Assembly (NCBI RefSeq): GCF_015706575.1
Contig: NW_024037072.1
Location: forward strand, 27,157,162-27,221,161
Direction: 5' to 3'
Length of the DNA: 64,000 bases
DNA from: Patiria miniata
Lineage: Eukaryota; Echinodermata; Asteroidea; Valvatida; Asterinidae
Shown: in pieces, positions 47,396-58,477 of the stretch
Layout: the number at the start of each line of letters is the position of its first letter
Numbering within the stretch: position 1 is the first letter of the stretch
The notes under the pieces: generated by a model
What the model saw: the letters and a program-made list of their open reading frames with translations, nothing else
Database searches by the model: none
What the model was told of the DNA's origin: nothing
Translations under genes and position numbers: made by a program

Positions 47396-47866
47396 ATAGA
47401 GCTATATTAAATTACTAGAGCGCTAACTTCGTGTACAAAGTTATGCCTGATGGGCGCATCTATGTTTGTGCACAAATTTTGTATGGCTTTTGTACGGCTA
47501 TTTGCATATCTGCGTTTGTATTCCAAACCGGTGCGTTATTGAAGCCGATAAGCCCAAAACCGAAACACACGATCAGCAAATGAGCGTGTCATTTTGCTCT
47601 ACGCAAACAGCGCAACGCGTGCGGGTATTCGCTGCAGATGCTTTTTGCTGTAAGGTTTTTTTAACCGTCCATGACGCGCTTAAGTTATTTGCGTTTTTTA
47701 CTTGCGCATTGCATGTAGAGTATACACTTTTGAAATTCAATCCATCTAATTCCATTATGTTCTACAAACACGCACATGAATTCAAAATGTCTGCGCCCAG
47801 GACGGCTTCAAAGCGTCTCCGCGCGCAGAATGACGAGTTAGCGCTCTAGTAATTTAATATAGCTCT
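47396..47866. mobile_element. 471 bp Mutator-like MITE
   Basis: TIRs ATAGAGCTATATTAAATTAC...AGAGCGCTAAC and the reverse complement at the right end, about 32 bp. The flanks AGTTGTCCAC (47386-47395) and GGTTGTCCAC (47867-47876) form a 10 bp duplication with one mismatch. A 9-10 bp duplication fits Mutator-like elements. It splits the dispersed AGTCCATCATTTG repeat. A third terminus of this family is at about 48008. Confidence 0.75.
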
Positions 47867-48376
47867 ATGGTTGTCCACCACCCTTCTTTAGAACAAAATG
47901 CACAAATTACAAATGATGGACTGTTTACCTTTAAGCGCGTCACGACAGTTTTAAAAGTTACGGTAATCATCTGCAGCGAATACGCGCACTCGTTGCTCTA
48001 TTTGCACCATAGAGCTACATTAAAGAGCGCTAACTCGATGTACAACTTCTCTCTGGACTACTACCTTATCGTGGTGGAGGAGTTTGTGCACCTCAGTGAC
48101 CCTGAGAGCTATGCTGGCAGGAGTTCTTTTACTCCTAGCAGGGCCACCCAAGCCAGACAGGTCAAAGGGTAGAGGTCAGACGAAAGGTAGTCCACATCTG
48201 TCAGCTCGGCAGCAGGGGCTGGCAGCTACAATCATGGCATATTCAATTGTTTGCTACTGGCATGTTGTAGCCGACTGGCAAGCGGATGAGCTCATCTTGG
48301 GTCAACGGCTGTTGGTCAACAGGCATAGTTAGTTTGCTACTGCGGGGCAGCCTCCATTCATCCCTGCTGTCACGCT

Positions 48377-50017
48377 TTGTTGCGTTCCGCTGGATTCGAT
48401 GAATGTCAGGCCCAGAGGAGAGCGTCTGTCCTGGGCAAGCATTCGCTCTCTTTTCCCCTCTGCCTCGGCGCTCGGCGTCTACTAATCATGATGGTTTCCA
48501 ATAATATTCAGCTACCGGCAATGCGGGAGTTACCCTCTTCGGGGGCTTTCGTTGCTCGGCAAGGTTCGCGTTCCAGGCAGGCGCGACCTGGTCGTCATCC
48601 TGCTACTGCCTATATAGCCTTCGCTTGTTGGAATGTTCGTTCTCTCGGTGTTCATACAGACAGCCACTCCTCCTCGCCAAGAAAATCAGCAGTGGTTGAC
48701 CTCGAGCTTACTCGTCTCGGTATAAGTGTTGCAGCTCTCAGCGAAACCTGGCTAACTGGCTGTGGTTCTATTCGAGAGGAAAATTTCACCTTCTTTTGGA
48801 GCGGTTACGCAGATGATGCAAGGCCTATGCATGGTACAGGCTTCGCAATTCGGAATTCCCTACTCCCTTGCACTCAGCAACCTGCCGCCATCTCTCCTCG
48901 CCTCATGTCCTTGCGCATGTGTCTGAGCACTGGTTACGTCACTTTAATCTCTGCTTATGCACCTACCCTGACGTCTACCCCAGAGTCTAAAGACGACTTC
49001 TATCTTCAGCTTAGTGAGTTGTTGCACAATATCCCGGCTGGTGATGGCATCATTCTCCTTGGGGACTTCAATGCCCGCATTGGTTCTGACTGCAGTGCGT
49101 GGAAGAATGTAATTGGCCCGCATGGTGTTGGGAGAATGAACGACAATGGTCAACGTCTCCTCGAGCTCTGCGCTTCGTACAACCTATGCATTGCCAACAC
49201 CTTCTTCGCAGGCTCTGTTCGCTCCAAGGTCACCTGGAAACACCCTCGCTCACAGCACTGGCACCAACTGGACCACATCATTGTCAGACAGAGACAACTG
49301 CGCGATACCACCCACTGCCGCAGCTTGCATTCTGCTGATTGCAATACAGACCATGCCCTTGTTCGCTGTAAGCTTCGTTTACTACTCAAGAAGTTCCATC
49401 GTGCAACGCATAGACCATTGCCTGCTATTGACACTGTCTCAACTCACGACATCAGTCATGTTACTCAGTTTCAAGAGCTCCTTTCTGGTAACTTCAGCTC
49501 AGCACCAATCTCTGCCAACCCTGAAGGTGCTTGGTCTAGGTTCCGTTCAGTAGTCTACAACAGTGCTGTGTCTGCCTTTGGTCGCTGCTCACGAAAGCAA
49601 CCTGACTGGTTCCGGGACAGCGCGGACATACTGCTCCCTGCACCAGAGAACAAACGGTCAGCCAGAAACAAATGCCGCTTGATCAACACACGCTCCTCAA
49701 AAGCTGCCCTTCGGGCTGCCAAGAGCACTGTCCAGCGTCTTACTCGAGCAGCTTTGCAACGCTACTGGTCTCACCTAAGTGATCGCATCCAACGTTGTGC
49801 CGACTCTGGTGATCTACGCGGCTTGTACCAAGGCATTAAGGAGGCAATTGGTCCTACCCCAAAGAAATCTGCTCCTTTACTGTCGTCCACTGGTGCCATC
49901 CTCACAGACCAAACAGCACAGCTTGACCGGTGGGTAGAGCACTATAGCTCACTTTACAACAGCGATGCTGCAGTCAGTACTTCTGCAATATCTACCTTAC
50001 TCAGCTTCCCATCCTGA
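48377..50017 (+). CDS. LINE ORF, AP-endonuclease and linker
   Basis: Open for 546 codons; the true start may be one of several Met codons. APE-type endonuclease landmarks in order: ACWNVRSLG (Asn), ALSETWLTG (Glu), SAYAPT, LLGDFNARIGSD (Asp/Asn), QLDHIIVRQR and the terminal NTDHALVRCKL (Asp-His). After it comes a basic linker (RSSKAALRAAKSTVQRLTRA) leading to the RT. It nicks target DNA for reverse transcription. The ORF ends at a stop from a frameshift at about 50000; the RT N-terminus continues in the next frame. Confidence 0.8.
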   Translation: MLRSAGFDECQAQRRASVLGKHSLSFPLCLGARRLLIMMVSNNIQLPAMRELPSSGAFVARQGSRSRQARPGRHPATAYIAFACWNVRSLGVHTDSHSSSPRKSAVVDLELTRLGISVAALSETWLTGCGSIREENFTFFWSGYADDARPMHGTGFAIRNSLLPCTQQPAAISPRLMSLRMCLSTGYVTLISAYAPTLTSTPESKDDFYLQLSELLHNIPAGDGIILLGDFNARIGSDCSAWKNVIGPHGVGRMNDNGQRLLELCASYNLCIANTFFAGSVRSKVTWKHPRSQHWHQLDHIIVRQRQLRDTTHCRSLHSADCNTDHALVRCKLRLLLKKFHRATHRPLPAIDTVSTHDISHVTQFQELLSGNFSSAPISANPEGAWSRFRSVVYNSAVSAFGRCSRKQPDWFRDSADILLPAPENKRSARNKCRLINTRSSKAALRAAKSTVQRLTRAALQRYWSHLSDRIQRCADSGDLRGLYQGIKEAIGPTPKKSAPLLSSTGAILTDQTAQLDRWVEHYSSLYNSDAAVSTSAISTLLSFPS

Positions 50018-50312
50018 AAGAGGTGGACAATTCCATCACCTTGGAAGAAGTGAAACATGCCATCAACGGCTTAAAGAACAACAAGGCTCCTGGCACTGAT
50101 AGCATCCCTCCAGAGGTACTTAAGAAGGGTGGTAATATCTTGGCTGCAGAGCTCCACGCTGTTCTCCTGACCTGCTGGAAATCCAGTTAATACCACAGGA
50201 TCGAAAGGATGCAAACATCATAACCCTCTACAAAAACAAAGGTAACCGACAAGACTGCAATAACTACAGAGGCATCTCACTGCTGTGCTTAGCTGGGAAG
50301 GTTTTTGCTCGA

Positions 50313-51677
50313 GTGCTGTTACCTCGGCTACAGGTCATTGCCAACAGAATCCTTCCCGAAAGCCAGTGTGGCTTCCGCCCATCCCGCTCCACTGTTGACA
50401 TGGTGTTTTCCTTGAGACAACTCCAGGAGAAGTGTGTTGAACAGCGGCGACCTCTGTACATGGTCTTCATCGACTTGACTAAGGCCTTTGATAACGTGAG
50501 TCGTTCAGGCCTGTTTTCCATCCTAAAGCGCTTGGGCTGCCCAGATAGGTATTTGTCTATTCTGATGTGTTTTCATGACGACATGCACGCCACAGTCCAG
50601 TTCAATGGCTCAAGATCTGCTAAGTTTGAAGTTCGTCGGGGCGTCAAGCAGGGGTGTGTACTTGCTCCTACCCTGTTTGGGATCTTTTTCTCAGCCCTGC
50701 TACACCGTGCATTTCCTGAACCATCTGGTATCCTACTTCACACACGCAGCTCCGGGAATTTCTTCGACCTGTCCCGTCTCCGTGCCAGGACGAAGATTCG
50801 GCATGTTCTCATCCGGGAACTCCTGTATGCTGACGATGCTGCCATTGTTGCCCACTCAGCAGATGAGCTTCAACATCTCTGCAACTCATTTGCCAGTGCT
50901 TGCTCGGAGTTTGGCATGATCATCAGCCTTGGCAAGACAATGGTGTTATCGCAAGGCCCAGGTCCCCCTCCCATGATCACCATCAATGGCACACCTCTGA
51001 GCGTGGTCAACAAATTTCAGTATCTGGGTTCTACAGTTACCAGCACCAACTCCCTGGATACCGAACTTGACTCCCGAATAGGTAGGGCTGCAACCACCTT
51101 TGGCCGACTCCGTGCTCGTGTTTGGGACAACCGGGCCCTTTCCATCAAGCTGAAGATCCGCATCTACGTATCCTGTGTGCTTAGTGTGCTTCTCTACTGC
51201 AGTGAGTCATGGCCGACCTACCGCCGTCAGGAACGTCGACTGAACGCGTTCCATTTCCGCTGCCTACGTTCAATTCTTGGAATCTCCTGGCAAGACCGAG
51301 TCTCAAACCCTGCCATTCTTGAGCTCACAGGAGTCAACGACATGTTCACATTGCTGTCAGCTCGCCGCCTTCGTTGGTCTGGTCATGTCTGCAGACAAGA
51401 GGACGGTCGACTGCCGAAGGACATCTTCTTTGGGGAGCTGGCTCATGCTCATCGCCCCCGAGGTCGTCCAAAAATCCGTTACAAGGATGTTCTAAAGCGT
51501 GATCTGCGAACCTTCCGAATCCCAGTCACCTCCTGGCAGACCGTGGTGCAGGACCGCACTCGTTGGCGATCCGCTGTCCATCTTGGCCGCTCTGCTTCCT
51601 CTGCCGCCTATATTGCTGATTGCGAGAATCGTCGTGCAGCTAGACACCGAGCTACATCGTCGTATTCGACGGGATAG
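50313..51677 (+). CDS. LINE ORF, reverse transcriptase and C-terminal region
   Basis: Open for 454 codons, in frame with upstream codons from about 50200 (TLYKNKGNRQDCNNYRGISL). RT motifs: ESQCGFRPSRSTVDM, motif A MVFIDLTKAFDNVS, motif B GVKQGCVLAPTLFGIFFSAL, motif C LLYADDAAIVA (catalytic DD), then LGKTMVLSQG and FQYLGSTVTSTNSLD. The C-terminus has LLYCSESWPTYRRQERRLNA, FRCLRSILGISWQDRV and RRLRWSGHVCRQED. The catalytic aspartates are present. The start given is the first Met of the block, not a proven initiation site. Confidence 0.8.
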   Translation: MLLPRLQVIANRILPESQCGFRPSRSTVDMVFSLRQLQEKCVEQRRPLYMVFIDLTKAFDNVSRSGLFSILKRLGCPDRYLSILMCFHDDMHATVQFNGSRSAKFEVRRGVKQGCVLAPTLFGIFFSALLHRAFPEPSGILLHTRSSGNFFDLSRLRARTKIRHVLIRELLYADDAAIVAHSADELQHLCNSFASACSEFGMIISLGKTMVLSQGPGPPPMITINGTPLSVVNKFQYLGSTVTSTNSLDTELDSRIGRAATTFGRLRARVWDNRALSIKLKIRIYVSCVLSVLLYCSESWPTYRRQERRLNAFHFRCLRSILGISWQDRVSNPAILELTGVNDMFTLLSARRLRWSGHVCRQEDGRLPKDIFFGELAHAHRPRGRPKIRYKDVLKRDLRTFRIPVTSWQTVVQDRTRWRSAVHLGRSASSAAYIADCENRRAARHRATSSYSTG

Positions 51678-51760
51678 GCCACTACTGCCGTGTCACGCGT
51701 AGCTGCTCTATTTTCTCGTCCACACAACTGACAGCAACGCGAGGCCAGCGAAAGATGGCC

Positions 51761-52440
51761 ATAAAAAGGGCTTCAGAAAATTCGCAATTTTCATGGCAAA
51801 CCACAACCGATCCAAACAAACAAAAGTTGTTCTAGGTAGTTAAAGACCTACTTCAAACATCCATCAAGGTATTTTTTTCCTCAAAAAATGGAATTCGATG
51901 CATTTTGACGATATTATTTCACGGACAAGTTTTCCGGGGTTTTTTTTCGACAACGACGAAAGTCTCCCAAATGTTGAGTCAATCAAAGGAAAGAACGAAC
52001 CTTCATCTACAACAAAATCTTGTGAACGTGATGTCGTTAATATTTTAAGAATTCGATGTACACCTAATGTTTCCAACAACTTCCATTTTTCACAACGCGA
52101 AAAGATCGTCTCCATTGTAAATAGTCCGAGAGCCCAGTGAGGTTTAATTAGAATATCGCGCACAAAAGGTTTGATGGTGGCAGTGAGTAGGTTCGGGGTG
52201 TCCAACCTTCGAAACCGTCATTCTTAAGTGTCACACCCCGTGCGTTTGGGAGGGGGCACCGCCTAAAGACCCCCAAAATTGACTTTTAATTAGAATATCG
52301 CGCACAAGCACGATTCCAACGCGAAAACATACTATTCGATGAACTTATCGAAGACCAATTGTTTAAGAATGAGAAATCCCGTGCATTCCATGATTAAGAA
52401 TGACTTAATTAGTGCTAATTATTCACCTTTAACTACAATT
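51761..52440. other. Intron of gene 2, repeat-derived
   Basis: GAATATCGCGCACAA occurs twice (about 52151 and 52293), flanking a GGGAGGGGGCACC stretch, so it is probably the end of a transposon. No coding signal. Confidence 0.35.
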
Positions 52441-52448
52441 TTGAGCAC

Positions 52449-55372
52449 AAGAGCGAAACCTTCACTTAAAGCTTATTAACATGACCAAAATGCAAGATCC
52501 GAAACTTAAGAATGGATTTTCCCGTGCATTTTGTGCTTAAGAACGAGTTAAAGTTCCATAATTAGCCGCCCGCTAAGGAATTGTGTGATTAATTAGAATT
52601 AATCAGTCAGCGTTTGCAGAATTTCAACTTAAGAATAAAAAATCTCGTGCAAAATTTAAGAAACTTAACTTAAAGAACTTAAAAGAACGGCTTTATTACC
52701 GCTAATTACGATTGTATGGTACGGAGGCCGATACGGCTTAAAAAGTAAAAAACATACCGCCATAGCGAAACATTTCGCAATGCACATGCTAAAAAGCTTA
52801 ACGAAATAATCCCCCGGAGCAAAAGCATCGCTACACACGTACTGCTATTATTAAATAACCCCCAGAATTACAAAATGATGCCATATACTTTATTATGCAA
52901 TAATATTACGCCTGCCTCAATGTTCAAAATAGTAATGCTTTTGCGAATTACGCAATAATGCAACCTTTCACATTATTGAGAAATTCATATGTCCGCGTTA
53001 TACATGTAGTCCAATTTGTCAAGTTGTCATGGCATTTAGATATTTCTTACGATGTAGAAAAGCCTGCCCAGCACATGAATGGACTGGAAATCATACCCAA
53101 TCATGACAGATTCTGAATTATTAACGAGAGATAAATTTCGAAGAACCGTATCGAAGGCCTCAAATCAAGCACAAGATTTAGGATGTGACGAACGCTTTAG
53201 CGATCCTAAGGGCCATTATTTTTCTCCAAAGATTGATGGTAGTTCTTTTCGGCATAAAAAAAATGAAACAAAATGGCCGGGACTGATGTTTTTCCCCTTT
53301 AAAACTCCTATTAAATTGTATACACCAACTTGAGAAGCGCAAACTAATACTAAACGAGCATGTTTCCCACTCATCCGAAAGCATAGATCCCTGCTACCCG
53401 AATAAAGTCATGTGCATGTTTTACACATTTTTTAAAGTTTTCCATGGAGAGTGTTAAACTTTTTCAACCAAAGGCGCACAGTTTCTTTTAAAAAAGTGCC
53501 AAAAAAACAGTATTTCATATTATTATCAGTTCGATACCTACAAGTTCTTTAATTTTGATCAAAATAAACTTGAATGGGCCGGTTATGAATGTGTACCGGT
53601 ACTATAGTGGATGGAGGGGAAACCTATCGTGTATAATTATTTGTTTTAAATGGCTTGTTGAACTAAATAATAACTGACGCACAAAGTACTTTTTATGGCC
53701 GACACATAAACATCAATCAGAACCGCTACAATGCACTGCGAGATACAATTCTAACTGGTTTCCTTCTTAGTTAGGGCCCTTAAAATCAGGGAGTGGGAGT
53801 GTTTCTGGGGTTTTAAAGGACCCCCGCGTGGTGGCGAGTACCGCTAGGAAATTTAAAACTAACACAAAAAGTAATGAAACAATCAAGTTTTGACATGGCC
53901 CACTCCATGATGTAGAATCCATTTTTTTCTGAGACCCTTCAGCAGGCCTCTGACTCCACGTCGTATTGGCTTCGCACATGAAAAGTTCCACGTTCGGATT
54001 TGAAGACACCCCCCCCCCCCCCCCCCTCTGTGATCAGGAAACGGGACCGACACTGTTGACAAGGCAACAGTAGGGACGGAGGGCGGGGGGAACAGGGAGA
54101 CACCGGCACTTAAGGAGGGGGCACCGAGGTCGGATCAACATCATTTCCTCTCATTTTCCAGGCCACCACAAATGCTGCCAATTTGAAAAGCAGGGGAATT
54201 GGCTGGAACTCTTCGGACGCTTCAAGGCGCACTTTTTTGTTCGTATTAATTTATTCACATTTTATAAAGCTGTGCGGTTAAAGAAAGTCATTAAGGGAGT
54301 AGTCGACTGTATTCCTCTTCGTTTTATCAACTCACCAAAAAAATCTTTTAAAAGGAACTTCTTTGGCAACCTGGGGGCACCTGGGGGCACCTTGGGCCCT
54401 TCGAGAACCAAAATTTACGATTTGCAATGAGAGCCAAACTGCACTGAGTGAAATTTGTTTTTGAAAAAGCATGCATGCATTATTAAAAAAAAATGCGTTA
54501 TAATTCCAAAACTATGTAAGGCCAAAAAAAAAAGTCTCCGGTTTCTGGTATGGAGCTTGTCCAAAAAGTGGTTCGGCGACGCGGCTTTTTTTTTTTCTGA
54601 CTTTTTTGCTTCAAATGTCGACTGATGACTGCAAATGGTGCCCGACTAAACTTAGTGCAAATATATGGCAGTTCAGAGAGGCCACATAAAGCTTATTCTC
54701 GATCATAACCCCATCTAAAAACACGTTAAAATTGTGCAGCAGCAGGATTCCAGTCAAACCAGTGAGTTTGGCGGTTTTGAGACATCATCTTTCATTGAAA
54801 AAAATGTTTTTCATTTTGCCGACGCGCATGGCTACGGCGACGCGCGCGCATACCAGAAACCGGAGACTTTTTTTTTGGCCTAATACTCTGTTATTTTACA
54901 GCTAGCATACTGTGTTGATTTTGAAATTACTGCCACGGAATTTCGCGATCCTGGGATTTATGACGATCTGATACGCTTATCTCAATCCTATTGCGTTACT
55001 TCACGAAAGAGTTCATCTATTTACAAGTGTTCCACGTTATTTTGCAATAACAATTACGTTTTCACTATTTAAGCCGAGAAGAAATCGGCCTCCGTACCAT
55101 ACAATCGTAATTAGCGGTAATAAAGCCGTTCTTAAGTAGATTTTGCACGAGATTTTTTATTCTTAAGTTGACTGATACACTATCGTTTGGTGTTGGAATG
55201 ATCGTTGTGCTCAACATTCTAATTAAACACACACACAAATAATTCCTTAGCGGGCGGCTAATTATGGAACTTTTACTCGTTCTTAAGCAGAGAATGCACA
55301 GGAAAATCAATTCTTAAGTTGCGGATCTTGCATTTTGGTAACGTTAATTAGCTTTAAGTGAATGTTTGCTTC
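52449..55372. mobile_element. Element with about 300 bp inverted arms
   Basis: 52449-52750 and 55068-55372 are inverted copies (CCAAAATGCAAGATCCG, TTCCATAATTAGCCGCCCGC, TACGGAGGCCGAT). The 2.3 kb between holds a Harbinger-like MITE (54520-54880), a C run at 54009 and only small ORFs without recognisable domains. The left flank from 52140 shares TTAATTAGAATATCGCGCAC words. The superfamily cannot be told; no target duplication found. Confidence 0.6.
54520..54880. mobile_element. PIF/Harbinger-like MITE, copy 2
   Basis: TAA duplications at 54517-54519 and 54881-54883. GGCC ends and GTCTCCGGTTTCTGGTATG inverted repeats. Colinear with 31456-31821. Confidence 0.85.
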
Positions 55373-55383
55373 ACTTAAAGCTT

Positions 55384-55492
55384 AATCCGCCCAGGCGAAA
55401 TAATAATTCGCCCGGGCGAAATAATAATTCGCTCGGGCGAATTATTAGTCCGCCCGGGCGAAATAGTAATCCGCCCGGACGAAATAGAGGGC
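55384..55492. repeat. Palindromic CGCCCGGGCGAA array
   Basis: Five diverged units of about 21 bp, built from TTCGCCCGGGCGAA separated by ATAATAAT/ATTAGTCC spacers. Each unit core is itself a palindrome. Confidence 0.8.
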
Positions 55493-55675
55493 TGGAAATT
55501 TGTGTTGGTCATGTCCTAAATACACTTCCGTACAGATGAGTAAATAACAGGTAAATATAAGTATTCATATCATCCTGATTCTTAGCAAATCAGAGTGCTC
55601 CGTACAATTTTGGTAGCAAGAACTTGGACTCAATAGCTCTATTGAATGGACGTACACGCTATTGGGGACGTCTCT

Positions 55676-55862
55676 ATAGTCCGAAGTACCATTGGTCCGA
55701 AGTACCATTGGTGCGACGTACCATTGGTCCGAAGTCCCATTGGTCCGAAGTCCCATTGGTCCGAAGTTCCATTGGTCCGACAGCCCATTGTTTTATACGT
55801 TCCATTGGTATAAACGTCCCATTGGTCTGAAGTACCATTGGTCCGAAGTCCCATTTGATTCT
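55676..55862. repeat. 16 bp minisatellite (CCGAAGTACCATTGGT)
   Basis: Ten or so copies of a 16 bp unit with CCATTGGT as the most constant part. Variants: GAAGTCCC, GAAGTTCC, ATAAACGTCCC. The ORFs across it are artefacts of the repeat. Confidence 0.9.
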
Positions 55863-56599
55863 AAGTCTAATATAGGTTTTCCCAGCGAATTTCCGAATTT
55901 TGTGTAATCATTTTCATAATCAGCTATTCAATTTCGCGTTAGTTTTGCACACGTGGTCAAATTGGGGTTTCTTTTTCGTTTTGGGTTCGTTCAATTCCAT
56001 TTCAAACATTTGCTCTGAATGTTCGTTTTCATTTTCGGACATTCTATTTCGTTTTGGTGCATTCAAGACTTAACTTGTAGCAGTCTTAAATTAAGTCTTT
56101 GCAACCTTTTGACAGTTGACGCATTCAAATTAGCGAACATCTGTGCGCTTGTAACGTATAACCATTCTTTTCGTTTCTAATTCGTTTATGGGCAATCGCT
56201 TTCATCGTTTGGTCATTTAAATTAGTAAAAACTTTCGATACATTTTCCTATTTTTCTCCGAGGTTCATTTCCCCCAAAACCTTGATGACTGTAAAATTTA
56301 CAATGTTACAAATTAACTGATAGGCCCTAAGAGGGAAATAAGATGTAATTACGAATTAATTAATTGAAGGGACTAAGATAATTTAATTTTCACTGTTTAT
56401 CTTTTCTACTTGTTCAAACGTTTGAGCAAGGGGCATCTTTACATTGACGATTTCTTGACGTGCAAGACATCGGAACACCTATGCTTGGCAATGGTTGCAC
56501 CATTCACTTTGAATGAAAGCTTGGTGAAATTGGCCGGGAAAACCTATAGCTTTATTGTGATCTGTGGGGAAAAAAATATAAAATGGTGCTCTTCATAAC
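55863..56599. other. Intron of gene 2, nothing recognised
   Basis: AT-rich, with TTCGTTTT-type words. A small ORF at 56410-56598 has no recognisable motif. Confidence 0.35.
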
Positions 56600-56950
56600 A
56601 GGAAAAGTACACGAGCGATTTGAATGATTCTTTTATTTAAGATCTCAAAGCTTAGAACATCTTAACAAAAATATGGGATGTCATGTGGGATACCCTTTTT
56701 TGACTCGCCGTGTACAACAGTTTTGAAACAATCCGAAAGACCAATCCGAAAGACCAATTTAATAAATGGACATGTTTATAAGCGACATGTTGAGCTTCCG
56801 CTAAAAGGGGTACTGGTGCTTTTGATTAACGGTTGACCAACATTAATAAAGTGTAATTAGCCTACGGTACAATAGGTAATACATGCGTCCTTTGGGATAT
56901 GGTTTTCCTTTGTATGACGGGACATCATGTATGTCTTGATTATATTTCAG

Positions 56951-57022
56951 AAAACTCGGACAAAATAGATTGACAAACATAAAGAAGGACGAGTTCAAGA
57001 ACCTCACCCAACTTCTGCACTT
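56951..57022 (+). CDS. LRR receptor gene 2, LRR exon (72 bp, duplicate of 42498)
   Basis: Acceptor ATATTTCAG, donor GTAAGT, phase 2/2. It encodes KLGQNRLTNIKKDEFKNLTQ then LLHL. Frame kept and mostly conservative changes, so both copies are probably translated. Confidence 0.9.
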
Positions 57023-57523
57023 GTAAGTATCAAAGGAATTTCCCGATGCAAAACCTCATTTTCGGGATTACACCAGATTGTTTTATCTCAAAATGGGACG
57101 CATTCAAGTCCATCACAAATCAGACCCAATTAGCTCACAAACTGTTCACTTTAGCAAAACAAAAAGGTTATAACCAACACAGGTATGCCTACCAGTGTCA
57201 TTGTTAAAGGTTTATCCACTTTTATATTTGTCACTGACGTGTGGTTTACATGTGGCTGGACTTTGTAAAAATGAAGACTTGTAGACTACATCCCTAAAAT
57301 TAAATGTACCATACATCATTAATATCTTTGGGACCATAGCAGTTTTTAATTTTCAATTTTTGTATTCACCATTGACCCATTCACCGTTATTTGAACATTT
57401 TTTTTTGGAGGGGGCAAACTGCCGGCACGTTCAGCTCTGATAATGGGTTTTGGACAAATAAGTTTAGCTTACAATTTATTTAACAATTACTGCAACCACA
57501 GACTTGATTTCGAGTAGGCAATA

Positions 57524-57853
57524 AGCCATTTGCGTGTTAAATTTGAATAAAATCTGGAACGCTGACTTAATACAATGCTTTGCACGTTTTAACCTAGCAT
57601 TCTCCCGACCAAAGAGACTGTTACTATATCACGTGATTCGGGGCAAGCCTTATGCTAGCAACCCCCAGCTCCGGCATGGTCTGGTGTCTTCGTGCCATTC
57701 TCACCCATTGTGAACAATGTATGGGTGCTGAGCGTCTCTTACGTAACTATGCAAGAGCTTGCCCCGAATCATGTGATTAGCAACAGTGTCTTTGGTCTGG
57801 AGAATTCACAGTTAAAATGTGCCAAGCATTCTGAGCAAGTCATTGTAATGGCT
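57524..57853. mobile_element. 330 bp composite MITE in the duplicated intron
   Basis: Outer ends AATAAGCCATT / AATGGCTTATT are inverted. Inside, CACGTGATTCGGGGCAAGC and GCTTGCCCCGAATCATGTG form a second inverted pair (about 57632-57777). Absent at the matching place in copy 1 (near 43178). The same element, split by a LINE, is in gene 1 at 18.28-22.23 kb. Confidence 0.7.
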
Positions 57854-58405
57854 TATTAAGGGGCGGATCCCATTGATGTTCAAGGGAAATCTAGCTATGA
57901 GAGCAGTATAAAGGTCATCCTTTTTTTCTGAAGGACGCTCCGCTTTTTTCTTGCCCAAAGGGGTACCCGCTCGCGCAAATCCGATATTTTGTTTTGGGTT
58001 TGTTGGATCGGTACGACCAGAGTTAGCCTACTCTATAACGAAACTTTCAGGAATACGTGAACTAAATGCTAATTATTTTCATAAATTCAGTGTATTTTGA
58101 CAGACCGTAATATATATTTTGATATGGTGTACCAAACTGCAAAAATGCTGGAACGAAATAAAAATATTTCGCAGTAACTTACTCAGTATTGTTATTTTAC
58201 AACACAATTCATCCACACAGAAGATGAAGTCTGAAAAACGTTGATCACTCCAATCAAATGTTCATGATGACATCCAATAAGTTTTAAGGTGATTGCATAA
58301 AAATCCTGCAGGCCGTTAAGGGTAAAATAGCCTAACCCCTTGAATATTGCTTTTCACAAAGCCTATACATGCCCTTGAAAATAACTTCTTCTGTTTGTTT
58401 GATAG

Positions 58406-58477
58406 GCGCTTGGATGACAATCAGATATCTTATATACAAGGTGGATCGTTCCTACCTCTTAACAACCTTCAAGTCTT
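58406..58477 (+). CDS. LRR receptor gene 2, LRR exon (72 bp, duplicate of 43724)
   Basis: Acceptor TTTGATAG, donor GTAAGT, phase 2/2. It encodes RLDDNQISYIQGGSFLPLNN and LQVL; differs from the 43724 exon at a few residues. Confidence 0.9.

Larger units (their letters stand above)
48040..51760 (+). mobile_element. Nearly complete endonuclease-RT LINE
   Basis: A 5' leader (about 48040-48376, ACTACCTTATCGTGGTGGAG...) is followed by two long open blocks, 48377-50017 and 50313-51677, with a short stretch between them in another frame (LPILKEVDNSITLEEVKHAI, NKAPGTDSIPPEVLKKGG). Two or so frameshifts (near 50000 and 50190) are the only breaks I see, so the copy is young. It lies in sense orientation in an intron of gene 2. 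Clade is RTE/I-group-like and not resolved by eye. Confidence 0.85.

Noticed and set aside
52449-55372. Polinton-type element because of long inverted arms
   Set aside because: Too short, and no integrase, polymerase or other virus-like gene is visible.
55565-55907. Repeat proteins on both strands over the 16 bp array
   Set aside because: All frames are artefacts of the minisatellite; no start context or splice support.
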